Positions 27,925 to 35,283 of a stretch of 64,000 bases of DNA are shown piece by piece. The DNA lies in assembly GCF_025791835.1 (NCBI RefSeq), contig NZ_JAOXLP010000001.1:458534-522533 (forward strand). The letters run 5' to 3'. This DNA is from Roseomonas xinghualingensis (lineage in GTDB: Bacteria; Pseudomonadota; Alphaproteobacteria; Acetobacterales; Acetobacteraceae). Position 1 is the stretch's first letter, and each line of letters begins with the position of its first letter. The translations under genes were made by a program, and so were the position numbers. The notes under the pieces were generated by a model. That model saw only the letters and a list, made by a program, of their open reading frames with translations, ran no database searches and was not told the DNA's origin.

Positions 27925-28182
27925 TCAGGGAGCTTTTCGTGATCTCGTGCCAGGTGTCGCCTTGAAAATGTTCGACATGACTTCCTGCATCTGGGCTGGC
28001 GTCCATGGTGCGAGAGGAAGCCAGGTTTTGAGCAGCGCCTCGGGTGTCAGGTTCGCGACGGCATCCGTCATCTGCTGGCTGATCTTCGCCATGGCAGCAT
28101 CCTGCATCGGCTTGACGTCGGGGAGGCCAAAGAACTGGCGTGCTTCCTCTGCCGTGCAATCGATCTCTATGGTGAACTTCAT
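27925..28182 (-). CDS. DUF6489 family small protein
   Basis: The 85-residue acidic-to-neutral protein starts MKFTIEIDCTAEEARQFFGL and contains MQDAAMAKISQQM, matching the small DUF6489 family common in Acetobacteraceae and Rhodospirillales. It has no signal peptide or membrane segment. It follows the PHA synthase gene by 18 bases on the same strand. The arrangement suggests a helper of PHA granules; the helix with regularly spaced hydrophobic residues resembles small phasin-like proteins, but that is an inference. Confidence 0.75.
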   Translation of the reverse strand: MKFTIEIDCTAEEARQFFGLPDVKPMQDAAMAKISQQMTDAVANLTPEALLKTWLPLAPWTPAQMQEVMSNIFKATPGTRSRKAP

Positions 28183-28200
28183 CGCTTCCGTTCCTTTGGC

Positions 28201-30201
28201 CTATTTCTCCAGCACGTATCGGCCGGGTGCGTCGTCGAGGGGGGGATGAGCTGCGCTTCCCATCGATGGCGGGGGAATCATGGGGCCGGAGTGTTTGCCA
28301 AGCCACGTATTCCAGTCCGTCCACCAGCTGTCGTCATGCCGCTCCGCGTTCCGCAGCCATTCCTCGGCGCTGGAGGCAGTGGGTGCTTCTTCTGCCTGGG
28401 TCCAATAGGTTCCCTTGCCGCCCGGCGGGTTGATAATGCCCGCGATATGGCCGCTGGACGCAAGGACGTAGCGTACTTTGCCACCTACAAGCTGCGTGAT
28501 GCGCCAGGCTGCATCCCATGGGACGATGTGGTCTCTCTCCGCCCCTACGGCATAGATGTCCTGCTTGATGCGGCCGAGATCAATTGCTTCCCCATGCAGC
28601 TTGATCCGCTCTGGAACAACCAGATTGTTCTCTCGATACATGTTGCGAAGATACCAGCTGTGCGCCGCCCGGCACATCCGCGTCCCATCGCTGTTCCAGT
28701 ACAGAAGATCGAAGGCTGGGGGCTTCTCCCCCATGAGATAGTTGTTGACGACATTTGACCAGATCAGGTCGTTGGAGCGTAGCAGATTGAACATGTTGGA
28801 CATCTCGCGGCTATCCAGATAGCCACGCTCCATCATCTGCTGTTCGATGAGGTCGAGTGAATCGTCTCCCATGAAGACGGCGGTGTCGCCGACGCGTGAG
28901 AAATCCTGCAAGGACACCATGAAGGTGGCAGAGTTGAAGCGGTCGTCGCCTTGCGCTGCAAGCCGGGCGAGCGTCATCGCCAGCAATGTGCCACCGATGC
29001 AGTATCCCATGACATTGACTGACGGGCTTCCGGTGATATCCCGAATCACATCACTGGCTGCGAGCGGCCCGAGGTTCATGTAATCCTCGATGGTGGTGCC
29101 ATCCATGGATGCATCCGGATTTTTCCAGGACACCATGAACACTGTGAAGCCCTGTTCCGCCAGGTACCGCACCATGCTGTTCCGGGGCTGCAGGTCGAGG
29201 ATATAGTACTTGTTGATCCAGGGTGGCAGGATGAGCAGCGGTGTCTTGTGCACATCCTCACGCACGGGTGCGTATTGAATCAGCTCGATAAGTTTATTGC
29301 GGTGAACGACCTTGCCCGGGGAGAGAGCAAGATTACGCCCCGGGGCAAAGGCTTCCGTATCAACGAGGCTCAGGCGGCCAGCTTGCAGATCGTTGAGGAG
29401 ATTGCGCGCTCCGTCGGCCAGGCTCGCTCCGCCGGTTTCCATGGCTCGGCGAAGGGCGGCTGGATTGGAGAAGAGCAACAGGGAGGGGCTCATCGCATCG
29501 ACGAACTGGCGGAGATGAAAGGTGAGCCACTGCTGTTCCGCTTCATCCAGATCGTCCGCCTTGCTCTGCTGGAGGAGCCAATCCGAAGCAAGCAGGTAAG
29601 CTTCCTTCACGCTGCGGTAGATTGGATTGCTGTTCCATTCGGGAGCGGTGAAGCGCTTGTCCGAGGAGCGGTTCGCTGAGCCCGCCGCGGAAGAATGGGA
29701 TGTTCCCAGCCAATGTTGTCCCGCTTGGCTCCAGGTCTCGAAGGCTGAGTGCCACAAGTTGGTATTGAGCCTGGTGGCTGACATCAACGTGTCGGCCGGG
29801 CGGTGCAGGTTACGCAGCCAGACCACCCGCAAAGCGCGGGCGACTTCCGCCCAGTCGACCGGAACAATGTCGCGTAGCGGATTTGCATTCCACATACGGT
29901 CAATGGAACGCAGAACCGGATCCCTGGCGATCTGGTTGGTAATCTCTCCGCCGGTGTCGCCAAGCAAGCCTCCGGCCAGACCACCCGGTATCATCGGTGG
30001 CCATATTCCCGTGGTTGCACCGTACTGGCTTGGGCTCGGCAGGGCCTTTGCCCAGGACGCCCAAAGATCACGCAGGGCATTCGGGCCCGATGATGCGGGG
30101 TCCTCATGGGGCGGAGCTGCTCTCGCTTTCCCCTCGCCAAGCCCGCGATGGGCGGGTGCTTCAGGACCTGCCTTTTCCCGGGGTGCTTTTTCATCCGACA
30201 T
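28201..30201 (-). CDS. phaC: Class I poly(3-hydroxyalkanoate) synthase
   Basis: PhaC polymerises (R)-3-hydroxyacyl-CoA into PHA on cytoplasmic granules. The 666-residue protein is in the class I size range, slightly long because of a variable N-terminus. The lipase-like box is GYCIGGT with Cys401 as nucleophile, and the other catalytic residues are Asp557 (GAERDHIVPW) and His585 (SSGHIAGI). The start at ATG 30201 has AGGGAGAA before it; the frame is open further upstream without family similarity. No phaA, phaB or phaR gene is adjacent. Confidence 0.94.
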   Translation of the reverse strand: MSDEKAPREKAGPEAPAHRGLGEGKARAAPPHEDPASSGPNALRDLWASWAKALPSPSQYGATTGIWPPMIPGGLAGGLLGDTGGEITNQIARDPVLRSIDRMWNANPLRDIVPVDWAEVARALRVVWLRNLHRPADTLMSATRLNTNLWHSAFETWSQAGQHWLGTSHSSAAGSANRSSDKRFTAPEWNSNPIYRSVKEAYLLASDWLLQQSKADDLDEAEQQWLTFHLRQFVDAMSPSLLLFSNPAALRRAMETGGASLADGARNLLNDLQAGRLSLVDTEAFAPGRNLALSPGKVVHRNKLIELIQYAPVREDVHKTPLLILPPWINKYYILDLQPRNSMVRYLAEQGFTVFMVSWKNPDASMDGTTIEDYMNLGPLAASDVIRDITGSPSVNVMGYCIGGTLLAMTLARLAAQGDDRFNSATFMVSLQDFSRVGDTAVFMGDDSLDLIEQQMMERGYLDSREMSNMFNLLRSNDLIWSNVVNNYLMGEKPPAFDLLYWNSDGTRMCRAAHSWYLRNMYRENNLVVPERIKLHGEAIDLGRIKQDIYAVGAERDHIVPWDAAWRITQLVGGKVRYVLASSGHIAGIINPPGGKGTYWTQAEEAPTASSAEEWLRNAERHDDSWWTDWNTWLGKHSGPMIPPPSMGSAAHPPLDDAPGRYVLEK

Positions 30202-30558
30202 GGCGCTTCTCCCTGGGTGCAGTCCTAAGCGGGCGGCCCAGGACTGTGTCTTGCTTTTCAATGGGCATCCTGGGCCGTCGGGGGCAGGAAGCGGCCAAAG
30301 GGCTCGATTGCTGCAACGCATTCGGGCAAGGATGCTCGTCTTGCCAAACGCAACTTGACCTCTCTTGGTTCGGGCCGAATTGTGTTGCCGGTCAGCCAGC
30401 GGAGACTTCGATTTGGCCGGTCAGAACGGGCCTGCCAGCAAGCAGCGCTTGCTGGCGCTCCAGGGGCGCCGCAGGCAGGGTATCGGGCCAGGCGGATCGG
30501 CCCCCTATATCCGTAGGCGATCCTGGCCGGAGGTCCGTGCCAAGGGGGAGGGCCAGCC
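30202..30558. other. Divergent promoter region of phaC and the DUF2934 gene
   Basis: No gene is seen in these 357 bases. A nine-base-pair inverted repeat GCCAGCAAG (30434-30442) and CTTGCTGGC (30448-30456) with a five-base spacer could be an operator or a hairpin. No recognisable -35/-10 pair stands out. Confidence 0.35.
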
Positions 30559-31047
30559 ATGATGCGTATCGTTACTGGACTTTTCGACGAGCACCGCACG
30601 GTGGATCTGGTTGTGGAGCATCTGGTTCAGGAGTTCGGCATCCCGCGGGAGAGGGTCCAGGTCCACGCGATGGAACCCAGCAGCGGGGAGGAGGCGCGCT
30701 CCACGCAGGATTGCGACCAGGAGACGTCGCTGCCTGATCTGGGCCTGCCGCAGGAGGCGGTCCAGGTATATGGCGAGGGCATGCGCCATGGCGGCATCCT
30801 GCTCGCGACATGGGTGGATGACGCCTGGGTCGACCGCGCCCTGGCCACCTATGGTGAGTATGGTGCGACAAGTCCCAAGGCATACGAGATGCGGGAACCC
30901 GGTGCGGCCGATGATTGGGAGCAAAGGGTCCGGGTCCGGGCCTATCACCTGTGGGAGCAGGAGGGGCGTCCTGAAGGCCGCGCCCTTGAGTTTTGGGATC
31001 GGGCCTGCGCCGCCGAAGATGCACCTGGCCAATCAGCCAGGAGGTAA
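30559..31047 (+). CDS. Stress-type protein with C-terminal DUF2934 domain
   Basis: The 162-residue protein has an N-terminal alpha/beta region (IVTGLFDEHRTVDLVVEHL) like that of YflT/general stress protein 17M relatives, in which one strand-helix-strand unit is followed by a charged tract. The C-terminus (RVRAYHLWEQEGRPEGRALE, residues about 129-149) is a DUF2934 domain. The function is unknown. A second protein with a similar N-terminal unit is encoded at 60852. The gene is divergent from phaC. Confidence 0.65.
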   Translation: MMRIVTGLFDEHRTVDLVVEHLVQEFGIPRERVQVHAMEPSSGEEARSTQDCDQETSLPDLGLPQEAVQVYGEGMRHGGILLATWVDDAWVDRALATYGEYGATSPKAYEMREPGAADDWEQRVRVRAYHLWEQEGRPEGRALEFWDRACAAEDAPGQSARR

Positions 31048-31352
31048 GCGGGGGCGCAGGAGGCTTCGGCGGCGATTTTTATGTCCACTCGGCCATGCGG
31101 ATGCATTCGCACCATGCGCAAGCGCAAAGCTGCGGAGCGGTGCGATTTCAATCCCGCAAGGGGGCGGATTTTCCGGAAGCGAACTGGCGCAGCATAAGCC
31201 TGCAGGCAAACCGTTCCTGGCGAGGCATGCTGCATGGTCGCTTCCCTGACCATGATCTCCGCTATCGCCGGTATGTGAGGCGCGGCAGGGCGACCGAATG
31301 CATGGTCATGGTGAGCACCATGACCATGCATTCGGATCGAGTTGTCCGATCG
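31048..31352. other. Gap between convergent genes, holding a long palindrome
   Basis: No gene is supported in these 305 bases. The only clear structure is the 20-base-pair inverted repeat at 31294-31335. Confidence 0.4.
31294..31335. repeat. Perfect 20-bp inverted repeat with a two-base centre
   Basis: CCGAATGCATGGTCATGGTG at 31294-31313 is followed by AG and then by its exact reverse complement at 31316-31335. The outer flanks (CGA and ATCG) extend the symmetry with one bulged base. It lies 17 bases beyond the amidase stop. Unlike other hairpins in the window it is not GC-rich. It may be a terminator, a protein-binding palindrome or the trace of a mobile element end. Confidence 0.7.
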
Positions 31353-32732
31353 TCAGCGGATGACGGGTTTCGCTGTGGCTGCAAGCCAGCGCCCCATGGC
31401 CGTGATAGCCTCATCCTCATTGGGCTGGCCAACTAGTTGTACGCCGACCGGCATGCCTTCCACGCCCAGTAGCGGCAAGGTCAGTGCCGGGCAGCCCAGT
31501 AGCGAGGTCCAGGCATTGAAGGCCGTGTTCCCCGTGCGTCCGGTTGGGCGGTTGACGATGGTCTCCAGTAGAGGTGCCGGGCCGGTACATGACAATGTGA
31601 TGATCCCGTCAGCCAGCGGCGCAATGGTTACCTGGCGCAGCCGGGCCTCGGCGCGGCGTGCCAGCAGGTCCCGGTAGCCAGCCACCGTCATTGCCGCGGC
31701 CTGCTCGATCTGCGCCATCGTCGTGTCGCTCAAGCTGCCGGAGAAGAGCCGCAGCAGGTTCGCGTGGCCCCAGCGGTTCTCGAAGGCTACCAGCTCTGAA
31801 CTGATTGATACGGCATCGGCGATGCTCCGCTCGAAGACTTCGATCAGCGGGTTGTCGTCGCGGCGCAGCAGCAACACCCCTTCGTCCGTGAGTTGTTCCA
31901 GCAGCGCTGCGAAGGCCTCCTGTGTCGGCTTCTCCGTGGCGGCCCACCCCTCGCTCTCCAGCACGATCAGCCGGTTTGGCCGGCGCGGGGCCGGCGGCAT
32001 CAGCGTCCCGCCCAGGCCGGGGTAACCGGGATCGCCGCCTGCCCGCGCCGCGATCTCGGCCGCCACATGCCACATGTCCTCGATGGCCCCGGCATGCACG
32101 CCCAGGCAACTCTGGCTTAGTCCCTGTCGCTCTCCTCGGTTCAGGGCGCCGAAACTGGGCTTGATCGCGACATTGGCGCTGAAGGCGGCCGGGCGGATGA
32201 TGGAGCCCACTACCTGCGTCCCAAGGGCGGCTGGGACCATGCCTGCCCCCACGGCCGCCCCTGAGCCGCTGGAAGAGCCGCCGGCGGTACGACGCATATC
32301 GAAGGGATTGCGCGACTTGCTGGGATGGGCGCCTCCAAGCTCGGTGGTTACCGTCTTGCCCAGGATGACTGCGCCCGCCTGGCGCAGGGCCCAGACGGAG
32401 GCGCTGTCCTGCCGCGTATTCGCGTTTTCGTTCCCTGCGATGCCGAGGCTGGTGGGCATGTCATGCGTCTGCAGGATGTCCTTGACGCCGATAGGCATGC
32501 CGTCCACGGGGCCCAGCGGCCGGGCGTCCCGGTAGCGGGCTGTGGACTCGTCGGCGGCCCGGCGCGCCCCGTCCAGATTCAGGGCCATCCAGGCCTGAAC
32601 CTCCGGTTCGCGCATCTCAATGGTGGCGAGGCAGCGCTCAAGATAGGCGCGCGGCGTATCCTTGCCGCTCAGGAAGCTAGGTACCGCGTCGTAATAGGTG
32701 AGCGCCCGGTGCGTCATGGGGTTGTAAGCCAT
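31353..32732 (-). CDS. Amidase signature family enzyme
   Basis: The 459-residue protein belongs to the amidase signature family, which hydrolyses amides with a Ser-cisSer-Lys triad. The lysine lies in GVKDILQT, and the glycine/serine-rich signature is seen in RRTAGGSSSGSGAAVGAGMV. The start at ATG 32732 follows GGAGGAAA. The substrate is unknown; it is not linked to gatB/gatC, so it is not the tRNA amidotransferase subunit. The following sequence GTQVVGSIIRPAAF replaces the more usual GTDTGGSIRIPA and thus has a slightly unusual serine region. Confidence 0.87.
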   Translation of the reverse strand: MAYNPMTHRALTYYDAVPSFLSGKDTPRAYLERCLATIEMREPEVQAWMALNLDGARRAADESTARYRDARPLGPVDGMPIGVKDILQTHDMPTSLGIAGNENANTRQDSASVWALRQAGAVILGKTVTTELGGAHPSKSRNPFDMRRTAGGSSSGSGAAVGAGMVPAALGTQVVGSIIRPAAFSANVAIKPSFGALNRGERQGLSQSCLGVHAGAIEDMWHVAAEIAARAGGDPGYPGLGGTLMPPAPRRPNRLIVLESEGWAATEKPTQEAFAALLEQLTDEGVLLLRRDDNPLIEVFERSIADAVSISSELVAFENRWGHANLLRLFSGSLSDTTMAQIEQAAAMTVAGYRDLLARRAEARLRQVTIAPLADGIITLSCTGPAPLLETIVNRPTGRTGNTAFNAWTSLLGCPALTLPLLGVEGMPVGVQLVGQPNEDEAITAMGRWLAATAKPVIR

Positions 32733-33012
32733 TCGTTTCCTCCGGATGATCCACAGGGTTATGCCGCCGAAGCGGTGCAACCGATGCGGGCGTGAGCAGG
32801 CAGTCTGCAGGGAACTTGGTAGCCCGTGCAGTCCCGCCACTCAGCATTTCGCCGGAGCCTCTTGGCCCGCGCCCAAGGTGGGGTGGCAGCCCGGGCACCA
32901 AGATGCGGTATGCGTTGGCCCAGGAGAAACTCCACCCCGCGCCAACCCTGTTGGAAACAGATGAGCGCAAAGCTCGAGAGCGGCGATGAAGCCGAGCCAC
33001 TAGCGTGAACCC
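32733..33012. other. Gap between amidase and cold-shock genes
   Basis: No gene is supported. The stretch holds the amidase promoter and ends at the cold-shock gene terminator. Confidence 0.35.
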
Positions 33013-33014
33013 AT

Positions 33015-33048
33015 AAAAAAGCCCCGGCTGGAAATCTCCAGCCGGGGC
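33015..33048 (-). terminator. Intrinsic terminator of the cold-shock gene
   Basis: A perfect 12-base-pair stem GCCCCGGCTGGA (33021-33032) pairs with 33037-33048 around a four-base loop. On the minus strand it is followed by a run of six T (33020-33015). This is the clearest intrinsic terminator in the window, 64 bases past the cold-shock stop codon. Confidence 0.9.
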
Positions 33049-33112
33049 TCAAGGCCCATCGCAGCGATGCGATGACTATTGGGGGAGCGGCAGGGCTGCC
33101 GCTCGACCCGTA

Positions 33113-33319
33113 TTAGGCCTGGCGCAGATTGCCGGCCGAGAACTTGCCCTGCTGACCGCTGAGGACATCGTACTCAAGACGGTCGCCTTCACGGGGCTCC
33201 TGCAGGCCGGCGCGCTGGACATCAGAGATGTGCAGGAAGACGTCCTTGGAGCCGTCCTCAGGCTGAATGAAGCCGAAGCCCTTGGTCGCGTTGAACCACT
33301 TAACGGTGCCGATAGCCAT
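33113..33319 (-). CDS. cspA: CspA-family cold-shock protein
   Basis: The 68-residue protein is a single cold-shock domain that binds single-stranded RNA and DNA. It begins MAIGTVKWFNATKGFGFIQP with RNP1 KGFGFIQ and RNP2 VFLHIS. The start is ATG 33319; an ATG at 33337 would add six residues outside the family. Upstream, 33320-33470 has no gene and could form the long structured leader usual in cspA genes. A strong intrinsic terminator follows. Confidence 0.93.
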   Translation of the reverse strand: MAIGTVKWFNATKGFGFIQPEDGSKDVFLHISDVQRAGLQEPREGDRLEYDVLSGQQGKFSAGNLRQA

Positions 33320-33579
33320 GATTTGATTCCGATCCAAAAAACGGAAAACCGCCGAGCAGTATTGCGCGGCAGATCATCTTCACTTTGAGACGGAAACAAA
33401 CCAGGGTCCCAAATGAATGGGCCTGAGAGGCACACCGAAACAACGAACCTGACGAGCCCTATATACGGGGCGATGTTTGGTTTTTCAAGTTTATTCGGTA
33501 GCCGCTGTTTTGGGGCGCGAATTCAGATCCTTGCTTGGTGGAAAGGGGGCTTCTTGGCCCGTGTCCCTGGTTCCCGCCA

Positions 33580-34419
33580 TCACTCCTCCGCCGCATTTGC
33601 TTCCACCTGCGTCCTTGCCATGGCCGGGCGCCGGTCGTTCAGATCGAAGCAGTCGCCGTGGCAGAGCACATGAAGGCACACATCATGGATGGAGAGCGCG
33701 CGATCCGCCTCTGCCTCCGCGATGTTGGAATGTGTGACGCTGCCGCCATCCACCACATAGACACCGCCGCTGCCGATCACCTCGAACTTACGACCTCGGA
33801 GGACGATGGCGGTGTCTTCGTCAATCCCAATGCCCAGTTCCCGGGGGTTCTGGGCCACGGCACCGAGCAGGCGCCCGATCCGGCCTCGTTCGGCAAAATG
33901 CTGGTCGATGATGACATCCCGTACCAAGCCCAGCCCGGCTGCGAGGTGTAGATCGCCGATGCGGTGCGTCTCCTGGCTGCTGCCCTTTACCAGCATGGTG
34001 TCGCTCATGGCCGATGCGCCCGCGGAGGTGCCGGCGATCACGCCGCCGGCCTCGTGGATTTCGCGCACGCGCTGCTCCACCGGCGTATCCCCAAGCTGAC
34101 TGCTGATGCGCAGTTGATCTCCGCCGGAGAAGAACACGCCTGCTGCACCCTCGAAGACACGCAGCTTCTCCTCGTCTCGCGCCTCGGAGCGTTCCTCGAC
34201 ATAAAGCTCGACCAAATCCGTCACGCCAAGGTCGGAGAAGGCCTTCTTATAGGATTCGAAGTATCCCTCCGGCTGGTGCGACGCGACGGTGGCGAGAACA
34301 AGGTGCCCACCCTTCAGGTGGCGGGCTACCTCACGCAGGATGATGCGCTCGCCTTCCTTGTCTTCATGCCCGCCGATAATGACCAGCGGCCCCTTTCCCA
34401 TCTTGCTCCGGTCAGGCAT
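33580..34419 (-). CDS. cphB: Cyanophycinase
   Basis: Cyanophycinase is a serine exopeptidase (S51 family) that cuts cyanophycin into beta-Asp-Arg dipeptides. The protein of 279 residues has the nucleophile elbow GTSAGASAM, and GPLVIIGGHEDKEG near the start and SGGDQLRIS before the elbow, all typical of cyanophycinase. The start ATG 34419 has GAGGAAG in front and overlaps the end of the isoaspartyl peptidase gene by eight bases; ATG 34434 is also possible. It has no signal peptide, so it acts on intracellular granules. It is the last gene of the cph operon. Confidence 0.92.
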   Translation of the reverse strand: MPDRSKMGKGPLVIIGGHEDKEGERIILREVARHLKGGHLVLATVASHQPEGYFESYKKAFSDLGVTDLVELYVEERSEARDEEKLRVFEGAAGVFFSGGDQLRISSQLGDTPVEQRVREIHEAGGVIAGTSAGASAMSDTMLVKGSSQETHRIGDLHLAAGLGLVRDVIIDQHFAERGRIGRLLGAVAQNPRELGIGIDEDTAIVLRGRKFEVIGSGGVYVVDGGSVTHSNIAEAEADRALSIHDVCLHVLCHGDCFDLNDRRPAMARTQVEANAAEE

Positions 34420-35281
34420 GGGCGGCTTCCTCATCCTTGCGCAGATAGGCGCGCAGCATCTCGTCCTCGCTCGTCACCATGGCCACTGCAAAATGAGTGC
34501 TGTTATGGGCCCAGCCGATCCGCCCGGCACGGTCCAGCACGATCCCGCCGGCCTCGCCACCAGTGCGGCCGAGCCGTGCAAGCGCCGCCTCGATGGCCGC
34601 CTGGGGCGGTTGGGCTTCAAGGGATTGCATGACGCGCGCGGCCAGCATGCCGCGGGTGATGCTTTCCCCGTCACCCGAGAACGCCACGGCGCCGAGGGCA
34701 TTCTCGGCATAGAGGCCGCAGCCGGGGAGGGGGGAATCCCCCACCCGTCCGGGAAGGCTTCCTTCCAGCCCACCTGTGGAGGTCCCCGCCGCCAGGTTGC
34801 CGCGCATGTCGAGCGCGATGCAGCCCACCGTGTCGTGGCCGGATTCCCCTGCTGATTCAGCGAGATGCGCCGGATCCCAGGTTTCCGCCCCATGCGCCGC
34901 GGCAAAGCGGCGCGCACCTTCCGCAACCAGCAGTGTCGGTGTCTCCCGCAGCATCAGCCGCGCAACGGAAATGGGGTGCCGCACCTCTCGGATGGCAGCG
35001 ACGCCGCCCACATCCAACGTCGCCCCATCCATGATGGCAGCGTCCATCTCCACCTCACCATCGGTGTTGCGGACGGAGCCGCGCCCTGCATTGAAGGTCG
35101 GGTCGTCTTCCAGCACCCGGATCGCGGCTTCCACCGCATCCAGCGCGCTGCCGCCAGAGCGGAGCAGCGCGGCACCAGCCGCCAGCGCATCCAGGCAGCC
35201 GGCGCGGTTCGCCTGCTCCTTCTCAGGCGCGATTTCCTTCGCCCCGCCATGCAGGACAAGCGCCCAGATTGCTGCCTCCAT
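34412..35281 (-). CDS. iaaA: Isoaspartyl peptidase/beta-aspartyl dipeptidase (Ntn hydrolase)
   Basis: This 289-residue precursor belongs to the plant-type asparaginase family. It cleaves itself to expose Thr151 in GHDTVGCIALD, the nucleophile. The N-terminal WALVLHGGA, the tract NAGRGSV and the glycine-rich GTSTGG region after the nucleophile fit the family. Placed between cyanophycin synthetase and cyanophycinase, it most likely splits beta-Asp-Arg dipeptides into aspartate and arginine, the second step of cyanophycin breakdown. Its start lies two bases after the synthetase stop. Confidence 0.92.
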   Translation of the reverse strand: MEAAIWALVLHGGAKEIAPEKEQANRAGCLDALAAGAALLRSGGSALDAVEAAIRVLEDDPTFNAGRGSVRNTDGEVEMDAAIMDGATLDVGGVAAIREVRHPISVARLMLRETPTLLVAEGARRFAAAHGAETWDPAHLAESAGESGHDTVGCIALDMRGNLAAGTSTGGLEGSLPGRVGDSPLPGCGLYAENALGAVAFSGDGESITRGMLAARVMQSLEAQPPQAAIEAALARLGRTGGEAGGIVLDRAGRIGWAHNSTHFAVAMVTSEDEMLRAYLRKDEEAAHA

Positions 35282-35283
35282 GC

